Below, in pieces: positions 1-8,514 of a stretch of 64,000 nucleotides of DNA (the stretch's first letter is position 1; each line of letters opens with the position of its first letter). The DNA is from Actinomycetes bacterium (lineage in GTDB: Bacteria; Actinomycetota; Actinomycetes; Nanopelagicales; Nanopelagicaceae): the NCBI GenBank assembly GCA_025360085.1, contig JANYCW010000007.1, positions 85,054 to 149,053 of the forward strand. The letters are read 5' to 3'. Under the pieces are notes generated by a model. It ran no database searches. It was not told the origin of the DNA and worked only from the letters and a program-made list of their open reading frames with translations. Position numbers and translations under genes: made by a program.

Positions 1-1
1 C

Positions 2-601
2 GTAATTGCAATTGGCTCGCCATTAGGTTTATCCGGTACCGTCACGCTTGGCATTATCAGCGCAAAAAACCGCCCAGTTACGGCAGGCGGCTCCTCAACA
101 GATAATTCATTTATTAACGCACTGCAGACCGACGCTGCAATTAATCCTGGCAACTCAGGAGGCCCTCTCGTTGATGCAACAGGTGCTGTTATTGGAGTTA
201 ACTCGGCAATTGCATCTCTCGGTTCAAGCGCCCAAGCCGGTTCAATTGGTCTTGGTTTTGCAATTCCGATAAATCAAGCGCGCACAACTGCCGATCAGCT
301 CATCAAAACCGGCAAAGCGGTCTATCCAGTTTTGGGTATTTTTCTTGATATGAATTACACCGGGCAGGGCGCGCTCATTGCGAAATCGAGTACGGGAGTT
401 ATGCCAGATGGACCGGCACAGAGAGCCGGATTAAAACCCGGAGATATTATTTTTAAATTTGAAGATAGAGAGATTAACGCACCCGATGAGCTAATTGTCG
501 CGGTTCGTTCAAAAAAAGTTGGCGATAAAGTCACGCTTTCTTATCTTCGCAACGGAAAAGAGTTCTCTGCAAAACTGACTTTAATCGCGGGTAAGAGTTA
601 A
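2..601 (+). CDS. HtrA/DegP-like serine protease with PDZ domain (5' end outside window)
   Basis: The reading frame is open from base 2 and continues into the track ORF that begins at 332, so that ORF's methionine is internal and the gene starts before the window. The visible part holds the end of a trypsin-like protease domain with the catalytic serine motif GNSGGP, followed by a PDZ domain (about residues 110-195) with the usual 'GPAQRAGLKPGDII' pattern. Members of this family are membrane-anchored or secreted and degrade misfolded envelope proteins. The start, any N-terminal membrane segment, and the His and Asp of the triad cannot be seen. It lies 26 bases before tatB, as htrA and tatB do in mycobacteria (Rv1223, Rv1224). 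Confidence 0.93.
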   Translation, partial: VIAIGSPLGLSGTVTLGIISAKNRPVTAGGSSTDNSFINALQTDAAINPGNSGGPLVDATGAVIGVNSAIASLGSSAQAGSIGLGFAIPINQARTTADQLIKTGKAVYPVLGIFLDMNYTGQGALIAKSSTGVMPDGPAQRAGLKPGDIIFKFEDREINAPDELIVAVRSKKVGDKVTLSYLRNGKEFSAKLTLIAGKS

Positions 602-627
602 TCCATTGTTTTGGGTAGGCTTGATAT

Positions 628-933
628 ATGTTCTTTGATATCGGCGCAGGCGAATTGCTCGGACTCGCGGTTTTGGCGATGATTTTAGTTGGACCAGAGC
701 GGCTTCCAAAAGTTGCCGTTGAAGCTGCAAAACTTTTAAAGAAATTACGTACTCTTTCACAAACGGCTACAGCTGAATTAAAAGAGAATTTAGGACCTGG
801 ATTCGAAAATCTTCAACCTGCCGATCTTCATCCAAAGACTTTCGTAAAGAAGCAGCTTGCAGAGCTTATGGATGACAAGCCTGTAACTAAAGTCCAACGC
901 CCCGTTGCACGAATCGATCCCGATCTCATATGA
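628..933 (+). CDS. tatB: Sec-independent protein translocase subunit TatB
   Basis: A 101-residue protein with one N-terminal membrane helix (about residues 6-22), the hinge motif 'VGPERLPK' and an amphipathic helix rich in Lys and Leu, the layout of TatA/TatB subunits. TatB works with TatC to bind twin-arginine signal peptides of folded export substrates. Its position behind htrA and before mrp matches actinobacterial tatB rather than tatA. The stop overlaps the next gene by four bases (ATGA), so the two are probably translationally coupled. No tatC or tatA is in the window. Confidence 0.92.
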   Translation: MFFDIGAGELLGLAVLAMILVGPERLPKVAVEAAKLLKKLRTLSQTATAELKENLGPGFENLQPADLHPKTFVKKQLAELMDDKPVTKVQRPVARIDPDLI

Positions 934-2051
934 ACCTATTAGATCAAATTGCGCAAGCCCTTACAACTGTTCAAGACCCCGAACTCCACAAATCAATTAC
1001 TGATCTTGGAATGGTTGAGGATCTCAACGAAAAAGATGGCAAGGTAGTGGTAAAGATTTTGCTAACTATTTCAGGTTGTCCCATGCAAGATCGTTTGCGT
1101 GGAGATATTACTACTGCGATTTCAAGTGTCGAAGGAGTCAAGAACATTGATTTAACTTTTGGAACCATGTCGCAAGCTCAACGCGATAATGTCAAGAAGA
1201 TTATGCGTGGAGGCCGTGAGAAATTTATTCCATTTGCCCAACCTGATTCACTCACACGCGTAATCGGAATCGCATCCGGAAAAGGCGGTGTCGGAAAATC
1301 CTCTGTCACGGTTAACCTCGCCGTAGCATCAGCTCAAAAAGGTTTGCGTGTTGGAATACTGGATGCCGATGTTTATGGCCACTCGATTCCGCGGTTGATG
1401 GGTTTAATGGGCCAACGCCCAACGGCAATCGACCAAATGTTTATTCCTCTCGAATCTTTCGGGGTAAAGACGGTTTCAATGGAGATGTTTAAACCAGAAC
1501 GAAGTGATGCTGTGGCATACCGCGGCCCTTTATTACACCGTGTACTTGAGCAGTTGCTTTCAGATGCTTATTGGGGAGATTTAGATCTTCTCCTCATTGA
1601 TTTGCCGCCTGGAACTGGAGATCTTGCAATTTCACTTGGTCAACTCATCCCAACTTCAGAAATTGTAGTGGTGACAACTCCTCAAGTTGCCGCCGCCGAG
1701 GTAGCCGAACGCGCCGGCCGAATTGCTCATCAAATTCACCAACATGTAATCGGAGTAATTGAAAATATGTCCGAATACACCGATGCGGTGACAGGAGTCA
1801 AAACTTCACTCTTTGGAAATGGTGGCGGAGAAGAAACTGCTAAGCGTCTATCTCAATTAGTTGGAAGTGACGTCCCTTTACTCGGGAAAATTCCATTCAG
1901 CGTTGAGTTACGTTTAGGCGGAGATGCTGGCGTACCCATAGTAATTTCTGACCCTGAATCGGCAAGTGCCATTGTACTTTTTGAAATTGCAGAAAAAATT
2001 ATAAAGCGAAGCAAGTCCCTACTTGGTGTCCGATTGGGAATCACGACTTAA
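930..2051 (+). CDS. mrp: Mrp/NBP35-family iron-sulfur cluster carrier ATPase
   Basis: A 373-residue protein with an N-terminal MIP18/DUF59 domain (about 1-95) containing 'SGCPMQ', then a ParA/MinD-type ATPase with the deviant Walker A motif GKGGVGKS at 117-124 and 'LLIDLPPGTGD' as the Walker B/switch region. Mrp proteins carry and transfer Fe-S clusters. The CxxC usually found near 'ENMS' is absent here (ENMSEYTDAVTG), leaving the DUF59 cysteine as the clear cluster-binding candidate. It overlaps tatB by four bases at its start, and its 3' end runs 33 bases into the convergent DUF1003 gene. Confidence 0.93.
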   Translation: MNLLDQIAQALTTVQDPELHKSITDLGMVEDLNEKDGKVVVKILLTISGCPMQDRLRGDITTAISSVEGVKNIDLTFGTMSQAQRDNVKKIMRGGREKFIPFAQPDSLTRVIGIASGKGGVGKSSVTVNLAVASAQKGLRVGILDADVYGHSIPRLMGLMGQRPTAIDQMFIPLESFGVKTVSMEMFKPERSDAVAYRGPLLHRVLEQLLSDAYWGDLDLLLIDLPPGTGDLAISLGQLIPTSEIVVVTTPQVAAAEVAERAGRIAHQIHQHVIGVIENMSEYTDAVTGVKTSLFGNGGGEETAKRLSQLVGSDVPLLGKIPFSVELRLGGDAGVPIVISDPESASAIVLFEIAEKIIKRSKSLLGVRLGITT

Positions 2052-2516
2052 CTCAATTGCTACTTGTTTAGCCAGATCTGAAAGTTCCCCGCGCAGAAAA
2101 TCTCGAGTGGTAACTTCTCCCAAGGATATTCTCAACGCAGCAATTTCACGAGTTAAGTATTCAGCGTCGGCAATACTACGTTCATTTCTGGCTCGATCTT
2201 CGTTGAGTTGAATCCGATCTCGGTCGGCTTGTCGATTTTGAGCCAGCAAGATCAATGGTGCTGCATAGGACGCTTGTAGGGAAAGAATGAGTGTTAAAAA
2301 TATAAATGGATAGTCATCGAAACGAAGATCTCTTGGAGCCACAAAGTTCCAGAGGACCCAAGATAAAACAAAAATAGTCATATAAACCAAGAAGCGTGCA
2401 GTTCCTAAAAATCGCGCGAAACTTTCGGATAACCTCCCAAAAGTCTCGGGGTCATAGTTAGGACGCAAGGAACGCCGAGTTTGACGTGGAGTGTCTAAAC
2501 CAAAGTTACGTGCCAT
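2019..2516 (-). CDS. DUF1003 family membrane protein
   Basis: About 165 residues with two central membrane segments ('FLVYMTIFVLSWVLWNF' and 'FIFLTLILSLQASYAAPLILL'), then 'AQNRQADRDRIQLNEDRARN' and a C-terminal coiled coil, typical of DUF1003. The function of the family is unknown. The track ORF begins at a GTG at 2519, but the next codon is an ATG and GGAGG lies seven bases before that ATG, so the ATG at 2516 is preferred. It follows the MgtE_N/CBS gene directly (TAGTGATG) and is probably cotranscribed with it. Confidence 0.85.
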   Translation of the reverse strand: MARNFGLDTPRQTRRSLRPNYDPETFGRLSESFARFLGTARFLVYMTIFVLSWVLWNFVAPRDLRFDDYPFIFLTLILSLQASYAAPLILLAQNRQADRDRIQLNEDRARNERSIADAEYLTREIAALRISLGEVTTRDFLRGELSDLAKQVAIELSRDSQSDTK

Positions 2517-2518
2517 CA

Positions 2519-3790
2519 CTACACCTCCTTATAGGTAACAGGTGATTTTTCACGATGATTATGTCGCCAATTCTCTGGCAATAAGTGATCAAGCACATCA
2601 TCTACAGTTATTGCGCCTAGCAAGCGTGCATTCGCATCGACTACAGGCAGTGAAAGCATGTTGTAACTTGCTAAGTGAGAAGAGACTTCATTCAGACTCG
2701 CTTCTGGTGAGACGCCTTTGGAATCCGTATCGACGATGGAACCGAGAAGTGTTGAAGGGGGTTCGCGAAGTAAGCGCTGGTAGTGCACGGTCCCTATAAA
2801 GCGCCCCGTTGGAGTTTCAAGGGGTTGGCGTGCAATGTAAACTTGTGATGCTAAAGCTGGTGAAATCTCTTTCTGACGCACGGCAGCTAACGCATCCGCA
2901 ACTGAGTAATCAGCACTCATCACAATTGGTTCAGTGGTCATCATTCCGCCAGCAGAATATTCCTCATAGTTCATAAGTCTGAGAACATCTTCGGCGTCGC
3001 CAGGCTCCATCAGTTCAATTAACGCCTGTGCACGTTCCTGCCCGATTTCACGTAACAAGTCGGCGGCATCATCAGGATCCATTTCACCCAGAACGTCCGC
3101 AGCACGTTCGCCTTCGAGTTCGGCAATTAGTGCAACTCGATTGCTCTCATCCATTTCTTCTAGAACATCGGCAAGTCTTTCATCATCTAAGGCACCAGCG
3201 ACTTCAACGCGGCGTTTAGCCGGTAAGTCTTGTAGCACAGCTGCAAGATCGGCAGCTCGCAAGTTTGCAAGAGTAGAAAGAAGATTTGCAAAACCTTGAT
3301 TTTGTTCGGCATGCGCAAAACCAATCACTTCTTCCCAGGCAACGGTGGAGGTTGCACCCTTACGGCGAAGTCCACGACCCGCTCGCATTATGTGCACACG
3401 ATTTATGAGCCAATCTCCGGTGCGATTTTGTTCCATTCCCAGATCCTCAACTACTACGGGCTCATTAGCTGCAATCAAAGTAATTGAGCGATCGAGCATA
3501 TCTCCGAGAACCAGAGTTTCTCCAGAGCGCGTTTCATATCTACGCATATTTAATAACCCTGTAATTATTACGGCCCCATTGTCAATTGATGTGACACGTG
3601 TAATGGGTACGAAGATGCGTCGCCGTAGAGGAACTTCCACTACAAGTCCTAAAACGCGAGGAGGGAGATTATTTGTGCGAAGGGTTGCGACCGCATCCCG
3701 CACCTTTCCTACTGGGTCACCATTCGGATCAAAGACTGCGGTGCCTGCAAGACGGGCAAGAAATACTCGGTTTAGGAGATTACCGCTCAT
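2519..3790 (-). CDS. Soluble MgtE N-domain/CBS protein with PRC-barrel
   Basis: A 423-residue protein with an N-terminal PRC-barrel-like region (about 5-80), an MgtE N-terminal superhelical domain made of repeated 'DVLEEMD', 'DVLGEMD', 'DLLREIG' helices (about 160-280), and a pair of CBS domains (about 285-410). In MgtE magnesium channels the first two modules are the cytoplasmic gate and sensor. Here the membrane pore domain is missing and no membrane helix is visible, so the protein cannot itself transport. The same architecture is known in other actinobacteria (Rv1232c-like). A role as a Mg2+ or nucleotide sensor acting on a partner is inferred. It is cotranscribed with the DUF1003 membrane protein. 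Confidence 0.85.
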   Translation of the reverse strand: MSGNLLNRVFLARLAGTAVFDPNGDPVGKVRDAVATLRTNNLPPRVLGLVVEVPLRRRIFVPITRVTSIDNGAVIITGLLNMRRYETRSGETLVLGDMLDRSITLIAANEPVVVEDLGMEQNRTGDWLINRVHIMRAGRGLRRKGATSTVAWEEVIGFAHAEQNQGFANLLSTLANLRAADLAAVLQDLPAKRRVEVAGALDDERLADVLEEMDESNRVALIAELEGERAADVLGEMDPDDAADLLREIGQERAQALIELMEPGDAEDVLRLMNYEEYSAGGMMTTEPIVMSADYSVADALAAVRQKEISPALASQVYIARQPLETPTGRFIGTVHYQRLLREPPSTLLGSIVDTDSKGVSPEASLNEVSSHLASYNMLSLPVVDANARLLGAITVDDVLDHLLPENWRHNHREKSPVTYKEV

Positions 3791-3812
3791 GGGTTAAGGG
3801 TACCTTTACCTC

Positions 3813-4736
3813 ATGAGTACGGGTGAACAATTGCAAGGCGCCCAACATAGTCGCGATAGTCATACGGCTATCCCCGCCAAACCTGATCTTGTTCGACTTG
3901 GCCTTGGGATTATTGGAATTGGCACATCAGGGCCATTAATTGCGATGAGCTCAATGCCGATAGCAACCTTAATTTTCTGGCGTAACTTAGGCGGATCATT
4001 ATTAACATTACCTTTTGCGCTTCGGCATTCAACCAATCGCAACGGGATGAAATGGGCTGCACTCGCCGGTGTTCTTTTGGCGACGCACTTCATGGGGTTT
4101 TTTTTAGCAATGCGTTGGACAACCGTTGCGGCAGGCACGGCTTTAGTTGCCTTACAACCAATTTTCGCTGCACTTTTTGTCAAAATGAGTGGTGGTCATA
4201 TTCCACCTAAGGCATGGTCTGGAATGTTCGTAAGTTTTTCCGGAGTATTGCTAATTTCTGGAGTGGATTTACAGATTTCATTTAAATCCTTTCTTGGCGA
4301 TCTTGCTGCGCTCGTTTCAGCTGCGCTAGCCGCTTTGTACATGATGGCAGGATCTAAGGCGCAACGCACATTGGAGACGACAACATATACAACGATGTGC
4401 TATTTTATTTGTGCAATGACGGCACTGCCAGTAGCACTAATTTCAGGTGTGGCAATCTTTGATTTCAGTGCACGAGAGTGGTGGATTCTCCTAGGTCTGA
4501 TTCTTGGAGCTCAGATTCTGGGTCATACGATGTTTAACTCAACACTCAAACGAGTTTCGCCCGCTATCGTTTCACTAATAATTTTTTTTGAAGTTCCCGT
4601 TAGTTCAGTCTTGGCAATTTGGTGGATTGGTCAAAAGCCGCCCCTCGGTATTATTCCTGGGATTGCACTGATTTTAATAGGGTGTGTTTTGGTAGTTAGT
4701 CGAGGACGCAGTTCTCAAATTCAGGTACTGCCGTGA
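3813..4736 (+). CDS. DMT-superfamily (EamA) transporter
   Basis: A 307-residue membrane protein with about ten hydrophobic segments in two EamA-like halves and a basic C-terminus. 'MRWTTVAAGTALVALQPIFAAL' in the first half and 'RVSPAIVSLIIFFEVPVSSVLA' in the second half are typical of DMT exporters. The substrate cannot be told from sequence. It starts 22 bases from the divergently oriented MgtE_N/CBS gene and overlaps the following PHP gene by four bases (GTGA). Confidence 0.85.
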   Translation: MSTGEQLQGAQHSRDSHTAIPAKPDLVRLGLGIIGIGTSGPLIAMSSMPIATLIFWRNLGGSLLTLPFALRHSTNRNGMKWAALAGVLLATHFMGFFLAMRWTTVAAGTALVALQPIFAALFVKMSGGHIPPKAWSGMFVSFSGVLLISGVDLQISFKSFLGDLAALVSAALAALYMMAGSKAQRTLETTTYTTMCYFICAMTALPVALISGVAIFDFSAREWWILLGLILGAQILGHTMFNSTLKRVSPAIVSLIIFFEVPVSSVLAIWWIGQKPPLGIIPGIALILIGCVLVVSRGRSSQIQVLP

Positions 4737-5578
4737 TTGATTTACACACTCATACAAATAAGAGTGATGGCACAGATAGTCCGCGTGAACTCGTGAATAA
4801 AGCAATATCACTCGGGATACATGTTTTAGGAGTCACTGATCACGATACGACGTCGGGCTGGATTGAAGCCACACAAAGCGCACGCGGTGAAATTTCGTTG
4901 GCTTTAGGCAGTGAAATTTCATGTTTAACTACTGATGGAATCAGCGTGCATATGCTGGCTCTGCTCTTTGATGGCGCAAATCTAGAGATGCAGAGGATGC
5001 TTGAAGATAACCGTGATGGACGCTTGCCCCGAATGGCAAAGATGATTGAAAAAATGCAAGCAGCAGGAATCGATATTTCAATGGATGATGTTGAGTCTGC
5101 ACGACCACTAGGAGCAACTCTTGGCCGTCCGCACCTAGCCGATGCTCTAGTGATAAAAGGATTAATTAAGTCCCGAGATGAAGCTTTTCAAGGACTGCTC
5201 AATAACGACTCGATTTTTTATGTCGCACATGTTTCACCGACACCTACCCAAGCAATTCAAATAATCAACAAAGCTGGTGGAGTGGCTGTGATTGCCCACC
5301 CATTTGCTTCGATGCGGGGACAAATCCTTGAAGTGAGCGATTTTGAAGTTCTTGTCGAAGCAGGCTTGCATGGAATTGAGGTCGATCATCGCGATCAAAA
5401 CCCCGATGAACGCGGGATTTTGAGGGCGATTGCGCTTGAATTAGATTTGGTAGTCACGGGTGCGAGTGATTATCACGGGAACGGTAAAGTAAATTCATTG
5501 GGCGAATTCCAAACCTCTCCAGAACAATGGGAAAAATTGGAGTCACGCGCAGACAAACGAAGGGTGGTTGGTGCATGA
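4733..5578 (+). CDS. PHP-domain metal-dependent phosphoesterase
   Basis: A 281-residue PHP-family protein. Metal-binding motifs are visible in order: 'DLHTHTNKSDGT' at the N-terminus, 'GVTDHDTTSG' near residue 35, 'AHPFA' in the middle and 'SDYHGNG' near the C-terminus. It resembles the YciV/RNase AM and nucleoside 3',5'-bisphosphate phosphatase branch, which removes phosphate from pAp or 5' RNA ends; the exact substrate is inferred. The GTG start overlaps the stop of the transporter gene, and the stop overlaps marC, so all three are likely one transcript. Confidence 0.86.
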   Translation: MIDLHTHTNKSDGTDSPRELVNKAISLGIHVLGVTDHDTTSGWIEATQSARGEISLALGSEISCLTTDGISVHMLALLFDGANLEMQRMLEDNRDGRLPRMAKMIEKMQAAGIDISMDDVESARPLGATLGRPHLADALVIKGLIKSRDEAFQGLLNNDSIFYVAHVSPTPTQAIQIINKAGGVAVIAHPFASMRGQILEVSDFEVLVEAGLHGIEVDHRDQNPDERGILRAIALELDLVVTGASDYHGNGKVNSLGEFQTSPEQWEKLESRADKRRVVGA

Positions 5579-6195
5579 ATGTAGTTCACATTGGAGCGAT
5601 TACTTTTGCACTTCAATCTTTTGTCACACTTTTTGTGATTATGGATCCACCAGGTGCAACTCCAATATTTTTAGCTCTTGTTGCCGATAAATCGCCTAAA
5701 GAGCGGCGCATTTTAGCTATTAAGGCGGCGTCAGTATCTTTTTCAGTGATCACGATGTTTGCTTTATTTGGCCGCTTTATTTTGAGTTACCTCAACATTT
5801 CAATGGCATCTCTTCAAGCCGCAGGTGCCTTGCTACTCCTTCTGATCTCTCTTGACTTGCTTACAGGTGGCACTGGTGGTGGGAAAAGTGAAAACACAGA
5901 TGTAAATATCGCACTCGTTCCACTTGGGACGCCGCTACTTGCAGGTCCCGGAGCCATTGTTGCAACGATGATTTTTGTTCAAAGTGCGGATACTGCACCC
6001 ATGATTGCTGGTTTAGTCGCGGCCATAGTTGGTGTCCATCTGGCAATCGCAGCAGTCTTGATGGCCTCGACTACGATTTTGAAAGTTATAAAAGAAGCTG
6101 GAGTTACCCTCATTGCCCGAATCGCAGGTTTGTTATTGGCTGCCATTGCGGTTCAAATGCTAGTGGATGCGATTCGAACCTTTGTCGCAAGTTAA
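5575..6195 (+). CDS. MarC family integral membrane protein
   Basis: The track ORF begins at 5527 inside the PHP gene. The ATG at 5575 overlaps the PHP stop by four bases (ATGA) and gives a protein of the usual MarC length (206 residues) and N-terminus. About six membrane helices are visible, with the family motif 'DPPGATPIFLAL' in the first loop. MarC proteins are of unknown transport function despite the historical multiple-antibiotic-resistance name. The stop codon overlaps that of the convergent helicase gene. Confidence 0.87.
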   Translation: MNVVHIGAITFALQSFVTLFVIMDPPGATPIFLALVADKSPKERRILAIKAASVSFSVITMFALFGRFILSYLNISMASLQAAGALLLLLISLDLLTGGTGGGKSENTDVNIALVPLGTPLLAGPGAIVATMIFVQSADTAPMIAGLVAAIVGVHLAIAAVLMASTTILKVIKEAGVTLIARIAGLLLAAIAVQMLVDAIRTFVAS

Positions 6196-7529
6196 TTATC
6201 TTTGAACTTTTTGGTGCGAGTACGCGTGCGCTCTGTTTTTTCTTTAGGCGCCGAGGTATTACGAGGCGCGGTTCGCGGTGTTTTAGTTGCAATACCCACA
6301 ACTGTCTTAGCTTTCACCATGCGTCCGGTTGAGCTGGTTGGAATATTAAGAACTTCATAAAGATGCGCCGATGACGAGTATGTCTCTTCGGGTTCGGCTA
6401 AACCAAGTTCGAGAACCTGATTAATCATTTTCCAACGAGCGAGCTCGTCCCAATCGACAAAAGTAACAGCGATCCCGTCGGCACCTGCCCGAGCTGTGCG
6501 GCCAATGCGGTGCACATATGTTTTCTCATCTTCAGGGCACTGGTAGTTAATAACATGCGTAATGCCTTCAATATCGATTCCTCGCGCGGCAACATCTGTG
6601 GCAACCAGAACGTTTGATTTCCCAGCTTTAAAATCTGCGAGCGCTTTCTCTCTCGCGCCCTGTCCTAGATCACCGTGAATAGTGTCAGCTCTGAAGCCTC
6701 GCTCAAGAAGGTCATCCGCAGTCTTCTGGCATGTCCGCTTTGTGCGACAAAAAACAATTGTTGGCCCGCGGCCATCGGCCTGTAAAATTCTCGCCAACAT
6801 TTCAATCTTATCCATCGCGTGGGCGCGTAAAACGTGTTGTTCTATTCTATTAACTACGGCGCCTTCATCTTCGCTATCTTGAGTACGAATATGAATCGGT
6901 TGGTTCATGAATCGCCTTGCCAGAGCGATAATGTCTCCTGGCATTGTTGCTGAAAAAAGCATCGTTTGTGTGCGCTTGGGTGTATTTGACAGAATTTTTT
7001 CAACATCGGGCAAGAAACCAAGATCTAACATCTCATCGGCTTCATCCAGAATCAGTTTGGAAACTTCCTTTAACTTGAGTTGACCTTGTCGCGATAAATC
7101 GAGAAGTCGCCCCGGTGTTCCGACAACTATTTCAACGCCTGCTTGGAGAGCTTCAATCTGTGGTTCAAAAGCGCGACCTCCATAAACGGCCAGCGTGCGA
7201 ATTCCACGGTTACGTGCTAACTCATCAATGTCGCGCGTGACTTGTGTACATAATTCCCGTGTCGGAACGACAATTAATACTTGTGGCATTCCCTTCGTTT
7301 GGAAATCGGCCCACTCGACATCATGAGGTGCTATCAGGCGTTCAATAACAGGGATTGCAAAAGCTAGAGTCTTTCCCGTCCCGGTCTTGGCTTGGCCGAT
7401 GACATCGCCATCATTGAGGGCAATCGGCAAGACCATCTCTTGAATTGCAAAGGGTTCAAAAAACCCATGCTCATGCAGAGCCGCTATGGTTTCGGGTCTA
7501 AGTGGGAGTTCGGCAAAAGTGGGTGACAC
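6192..7529 (-). CDS. DEAD-box ATP-dependent RNA helicase
   Basis: About 445 residues with all DEAD-box motifs: Q motif 'PFAIQEMVLPIAL', Walker A 'AKTGTGKT', 'PTRELCTQV', 'DEADEMLDLG', 'SATMP', 'ATDVAARGIDI' and 'HRIGRTARAG'. The C-terminus is basic and Lys/Arg/Thr-rich, a probable RNA-binding tail. The track ORF opens at 7589, inside the DUF3107 gene. The GTG at 7529, one base after that gene's stop, places 'FAELPLRPETIAAL' at the N-terminus as in actinobacterial homologues, so it is preferred; an ATG at 7583 is the alternative. Synteny with DUF3107, TetR and MoeZ matches the RhlE (Rv3211) neighbourhood. Confidence 0.9.
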   Translation of the reverse strand: MSPTFAELPLRPETIAALHEHGFFEPFAIQEMVLPIALNDGDVIGQAKTGTGKTLAFAIPVIERLIAPHDVEWADFQTKGMPQVLIVVPTRELCTQVTRDIDELARNRGIRTLAVYGGRAFEPQIEALQAGVEIVVGTPGRLLDLSRQGQLKLKEVSKLILDEADEMLDLGFLPDVEKILSNTPKRTQTMLFSATMPGDIIALARRFMNQPIHIRTQDSEDEGAVVNRIEQHVLRAHAMDKIEMLARILQADGRGPTIVFCRTKRTCQKTADDLLERGFRADTIHGDLGQGAREKALADFKAGKSNVLVATDVAARGIDIEGITHVINYQCPEDEKTYVHRIGRTARAGADGIAVTFVDWDELARWKMINQVLELGLAEPEETYSSSAHLYEVLNIPTSSTGRMVKAKTVVGIATKTPRTAPRNTSAPKEKTERTRTRTKKFKDN

Positions 7530-7530
7530 G

Positions 7531-7788
7531 TTACGCCGCGCCGAAGCCAACACGGCGCGAGGCAGATTCACCAATTTCGACATAACCAATTTTATCTGCT
7601 GGAACTATAATTTCATGACCACGAACATCACTTAAAGTCAGGGGCGTACCTGCAGTTAGCGCCTCGGTCACGGCGCTCTTAATATCGATCGTACTCATAG
7701 AACTTTCAAAGACTATGTCGCTTGCAACACGGATAACGGCGATACGAACTTCAGATTTCACGGCAATATCACTCTTCTTAACGCTCAT
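7531..7788 (-). CDS. DUF3107 family protein
   Basis: An 85-residue protein matching the small actinobacterial DUF3107 family (TB9.4/Rv3208A-like), with the core 'VRIAVIRVASDIVFES' and the C-terminal 'ADKIGYVEIGESASRRVGFG'. Its first dozen residues (MSVKKSDIAVKS) look like an unconserved extension. The function is unknown. It sits between the TetR gene (20 bases upstream) and the helicase (1 base downstream), the conserved actinobacterial order. Confidence 0.85.
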   Translation of the reverse strand: MSVKKSDIAVKSEVRIAVIRVASDIVFESSMSTIDIKSAVTEALTAGTPLTLSDVRGHEIIVPADKIGYVEIGESASRRVGFGAA

Positions 7789-7808
7789 ATGCTCAATCCT
7801 ATCGGCCT

Positions 7809-8420
7809 TTAATTGCGAGGGAAACCCGAAATACCTCTCCAGAGCATGTTGCTAACAAGTTCAACGGCCTGTTCGCGCGTTAATGTGCTATCCCTATCTA
7901 ACCAATGACGTGCCGTGACTTGGGCATAACCAACCATTCCAACCCCAAGCAACATTGACGCCTCTTTTGGAAGACCAGTGTCAATTGAGATGACTGCACT
8001 TGCAGCTGCGGCACAGTCATATGTCATTCTGTTAAGTCTCTCCCGAACCGATGGCTCTACGCTCATATCGCTCTCGAAAAGCAATCTGAACGCCTCACCC
8101 TCTCTTTCAATGAAGGCAAAGTAGGCTTCAACAGTTGCATTCACACGGCTTGCATTATCTGGCGTGGATGCGATTGCTTTTTGAATTTCAAACACAAGTG
8201 AGTCGATGTGGAGATCAAGGACAGCTAAATAAAGTTCGAGTTTAGATGGAAAGTGTTGGTATAAAACTGGCTTACTGACATTTGCTCGGTCGGCAATCTC
8301 ATCCATTGCTGCTGAGTGGTAGCCAGCGGCCGTGAATACCTCTAGTGCGGCCGAAAGTAAGAGCGCTCGACGCTCATCACGGGGCAAGCGCGCTTTATTC
8401 GATGAATCTAGCGTTGTCAT
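7809..8420 (-). CDS. TetR family transcriptional regulator
   Basis: A 203-residue protein with an N-terminal TetR helix-turn-helix (about 15-60: 'ALEVFTAAGYHSAAMDEIADRANVSKPVLYQHFPSK') and an all-alpha ligand domain. It is the counterpart of Rv3208, the TetR beside DUF3107 and MoeZ in mycobacteria. It diverges from moeZ across a 94-base gap, so it may control itself and its neighbours. No convincing long palindrome was found in that gap, only GCCTAAGGC near 8463. Confidence 0.88.
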   Translation of the reverse strand: MTTLDSSNKARLPRDERRALLLSAALEVFTAAGYHSAAMDEIADRANVSKPVLYQHFPSKLELYLAVLDLHIDSLVFEIQKAIASTPDNASRVNATVEAYFAFIEREGEAFRLLFESDMSVEPSVRERLNRMTYDCAAAASAVISIDTGLPKEASMLLGVGMVGYAQVTARHWLDRDSTLTREQAVELVSNMLWRGISGFPRN

Positions 8421-8514
8421 TGGCGTAAGCGTAGAGGGATGAGGATGTTTTGTGTTAATGGCCTAAGGCTCAGCAGTAGAAAGGTGGTCTCGATTAAGGC
8501 AGAATCAGGGTTCC

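Noticed and set aside
8421-8514. TetR operator between tetR and moeZ
   Set aside because: Only GCCTAAGGC (4-1-4) was found, too short to claim as an operator.
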